From: Tethya wilhelma
Taxonomy: Eukaryota; Porifera; Demospongiae; Tethyida; Tethyidae
DNA length: 64,000 bases
Direction of reading: 5' to 3'
Assembly (NCBI GenBank): GCA_964030475.1
Contig: CAXIPT010000002.1
Span: 11,882,426 to 11,946,425 of the forward strand
This document shows positions 63,869-64,000 of this stretch, piece after piece. A program made the position numbers and the translations under genes. Position 1 is the first letter of the stretch. The number at the start of each line of letters is the position of its first letter. The notes under the pieces are model-generated. The model was not told the DNA's origin and did no database searches. It saw only the letters and a program-made list of their open reading frames with translations.

Positions 63869-64000
63869 CTACACAGTATTATAAGACATAACTATAGTGA
63901 TTCAAGGCTATGTTATACACAAGTATTTTGGGCTTATTCACTCTGAAACTGAGTGCATGTGTATACAAAATATCATGACATGCATGCTCAGGTTGTATCT

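Overview
This is an intron-rich, compact eukaryotic genome segment. Introns are short (roughly 60-800 bp), use GT-AG signals and are full of CA/GT and CT/GA microsatellites. The gene content is animal: voltage-dependent anion channel, ESCRT-III CHMP2, 20S proteasome beta-7, BPI/LBP, FES/FER-type tyrosine kinases, p24/TMED, RBPMS/MEC-8-like RNA-binding proteins, and a tRNA-Ile(UAU) with an intron. Bacterial-looking secreted proteins are also present, and gene spacing is tight. Together these suggest an early-branching metazoan. A demosponge such as Amphimedon fits best, but the species is inference.

Layout, left to right. 1-3.2 kb: 3' part of a UBE2D-type ubiquitin E2 whose catalytic-cysteine exon is missing at an assembly N. 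3.6 kb: tRNA-Ile. 4.2-6.5 kb: complete 9-exon VDAC. 7.3-8.3 kb and 10.0-12.7 kb: two minus-strand multi-exon genes that I assembled from splice signals and do not recognise. 13.6-15.6 kb: CHMP2. 16.4-25.1 kb: two complete secreted LVIVD-repeat/choice-of-anchor-B-type genes, with a two-exon remnant of a third between them. 25.3-31.4 kb: an apparently identical 2,024-bp tandem duplication of the 5' part of a gene encoding a Ser/Pro-rich protein with an uncharacterised C-terminal domain. 33.5-38.4 kb: PSMB4, whose largest intron hosts an intronless antisense gene for a bacterial-type right-handed beta-helix protein. 38.8-42.8 kb: 15-exon BPI/LBP gene.

43.1-52.8 kb holds two tandem minus-strand SH2-tyrosine-kinase genes with closely matching intron patterns. 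The right one is FES/FER-like with only the start of an F-BAR domain. In the left one a single large exon encoding a P-loop GTPase plus a glycine-zipper hydrophobic segment stands where F-BAR would be. This GTPase-SH2-kinase fusion is the most novel observation in the window. 53.1-54.0 kb: a TMED gene, divergent from the FES-like gene. 54.7-62.0 kb: a 12-exon two-RRM gene of the RBPMS/MEC-8 type. 63.5-63.9 kb: the 3' end of a tandem paralogue, beyond a 605-bp sequence gap.

Mobile sequence consists of non-autonomous DNA elements: a TA-flanked MITE family with TACCGTATAGC termini (four copies), a hAT-type MITE with perfect 8-bp target duplications, short palindromic TAGCCTCG...CGAGGCTA elements with 8-9-bp duplications, and a 511-bp element with about 105-bp inverted repeats. 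Gene products mostly act in unrelated housekeeping processes. The apparent themes are local tandem duplication, acquisition of bacterial-type secreted proteins, and domain swapping in the kinase pair. All exon models are read by eye from codon phase and splice signals; none is supported by transcript data here.
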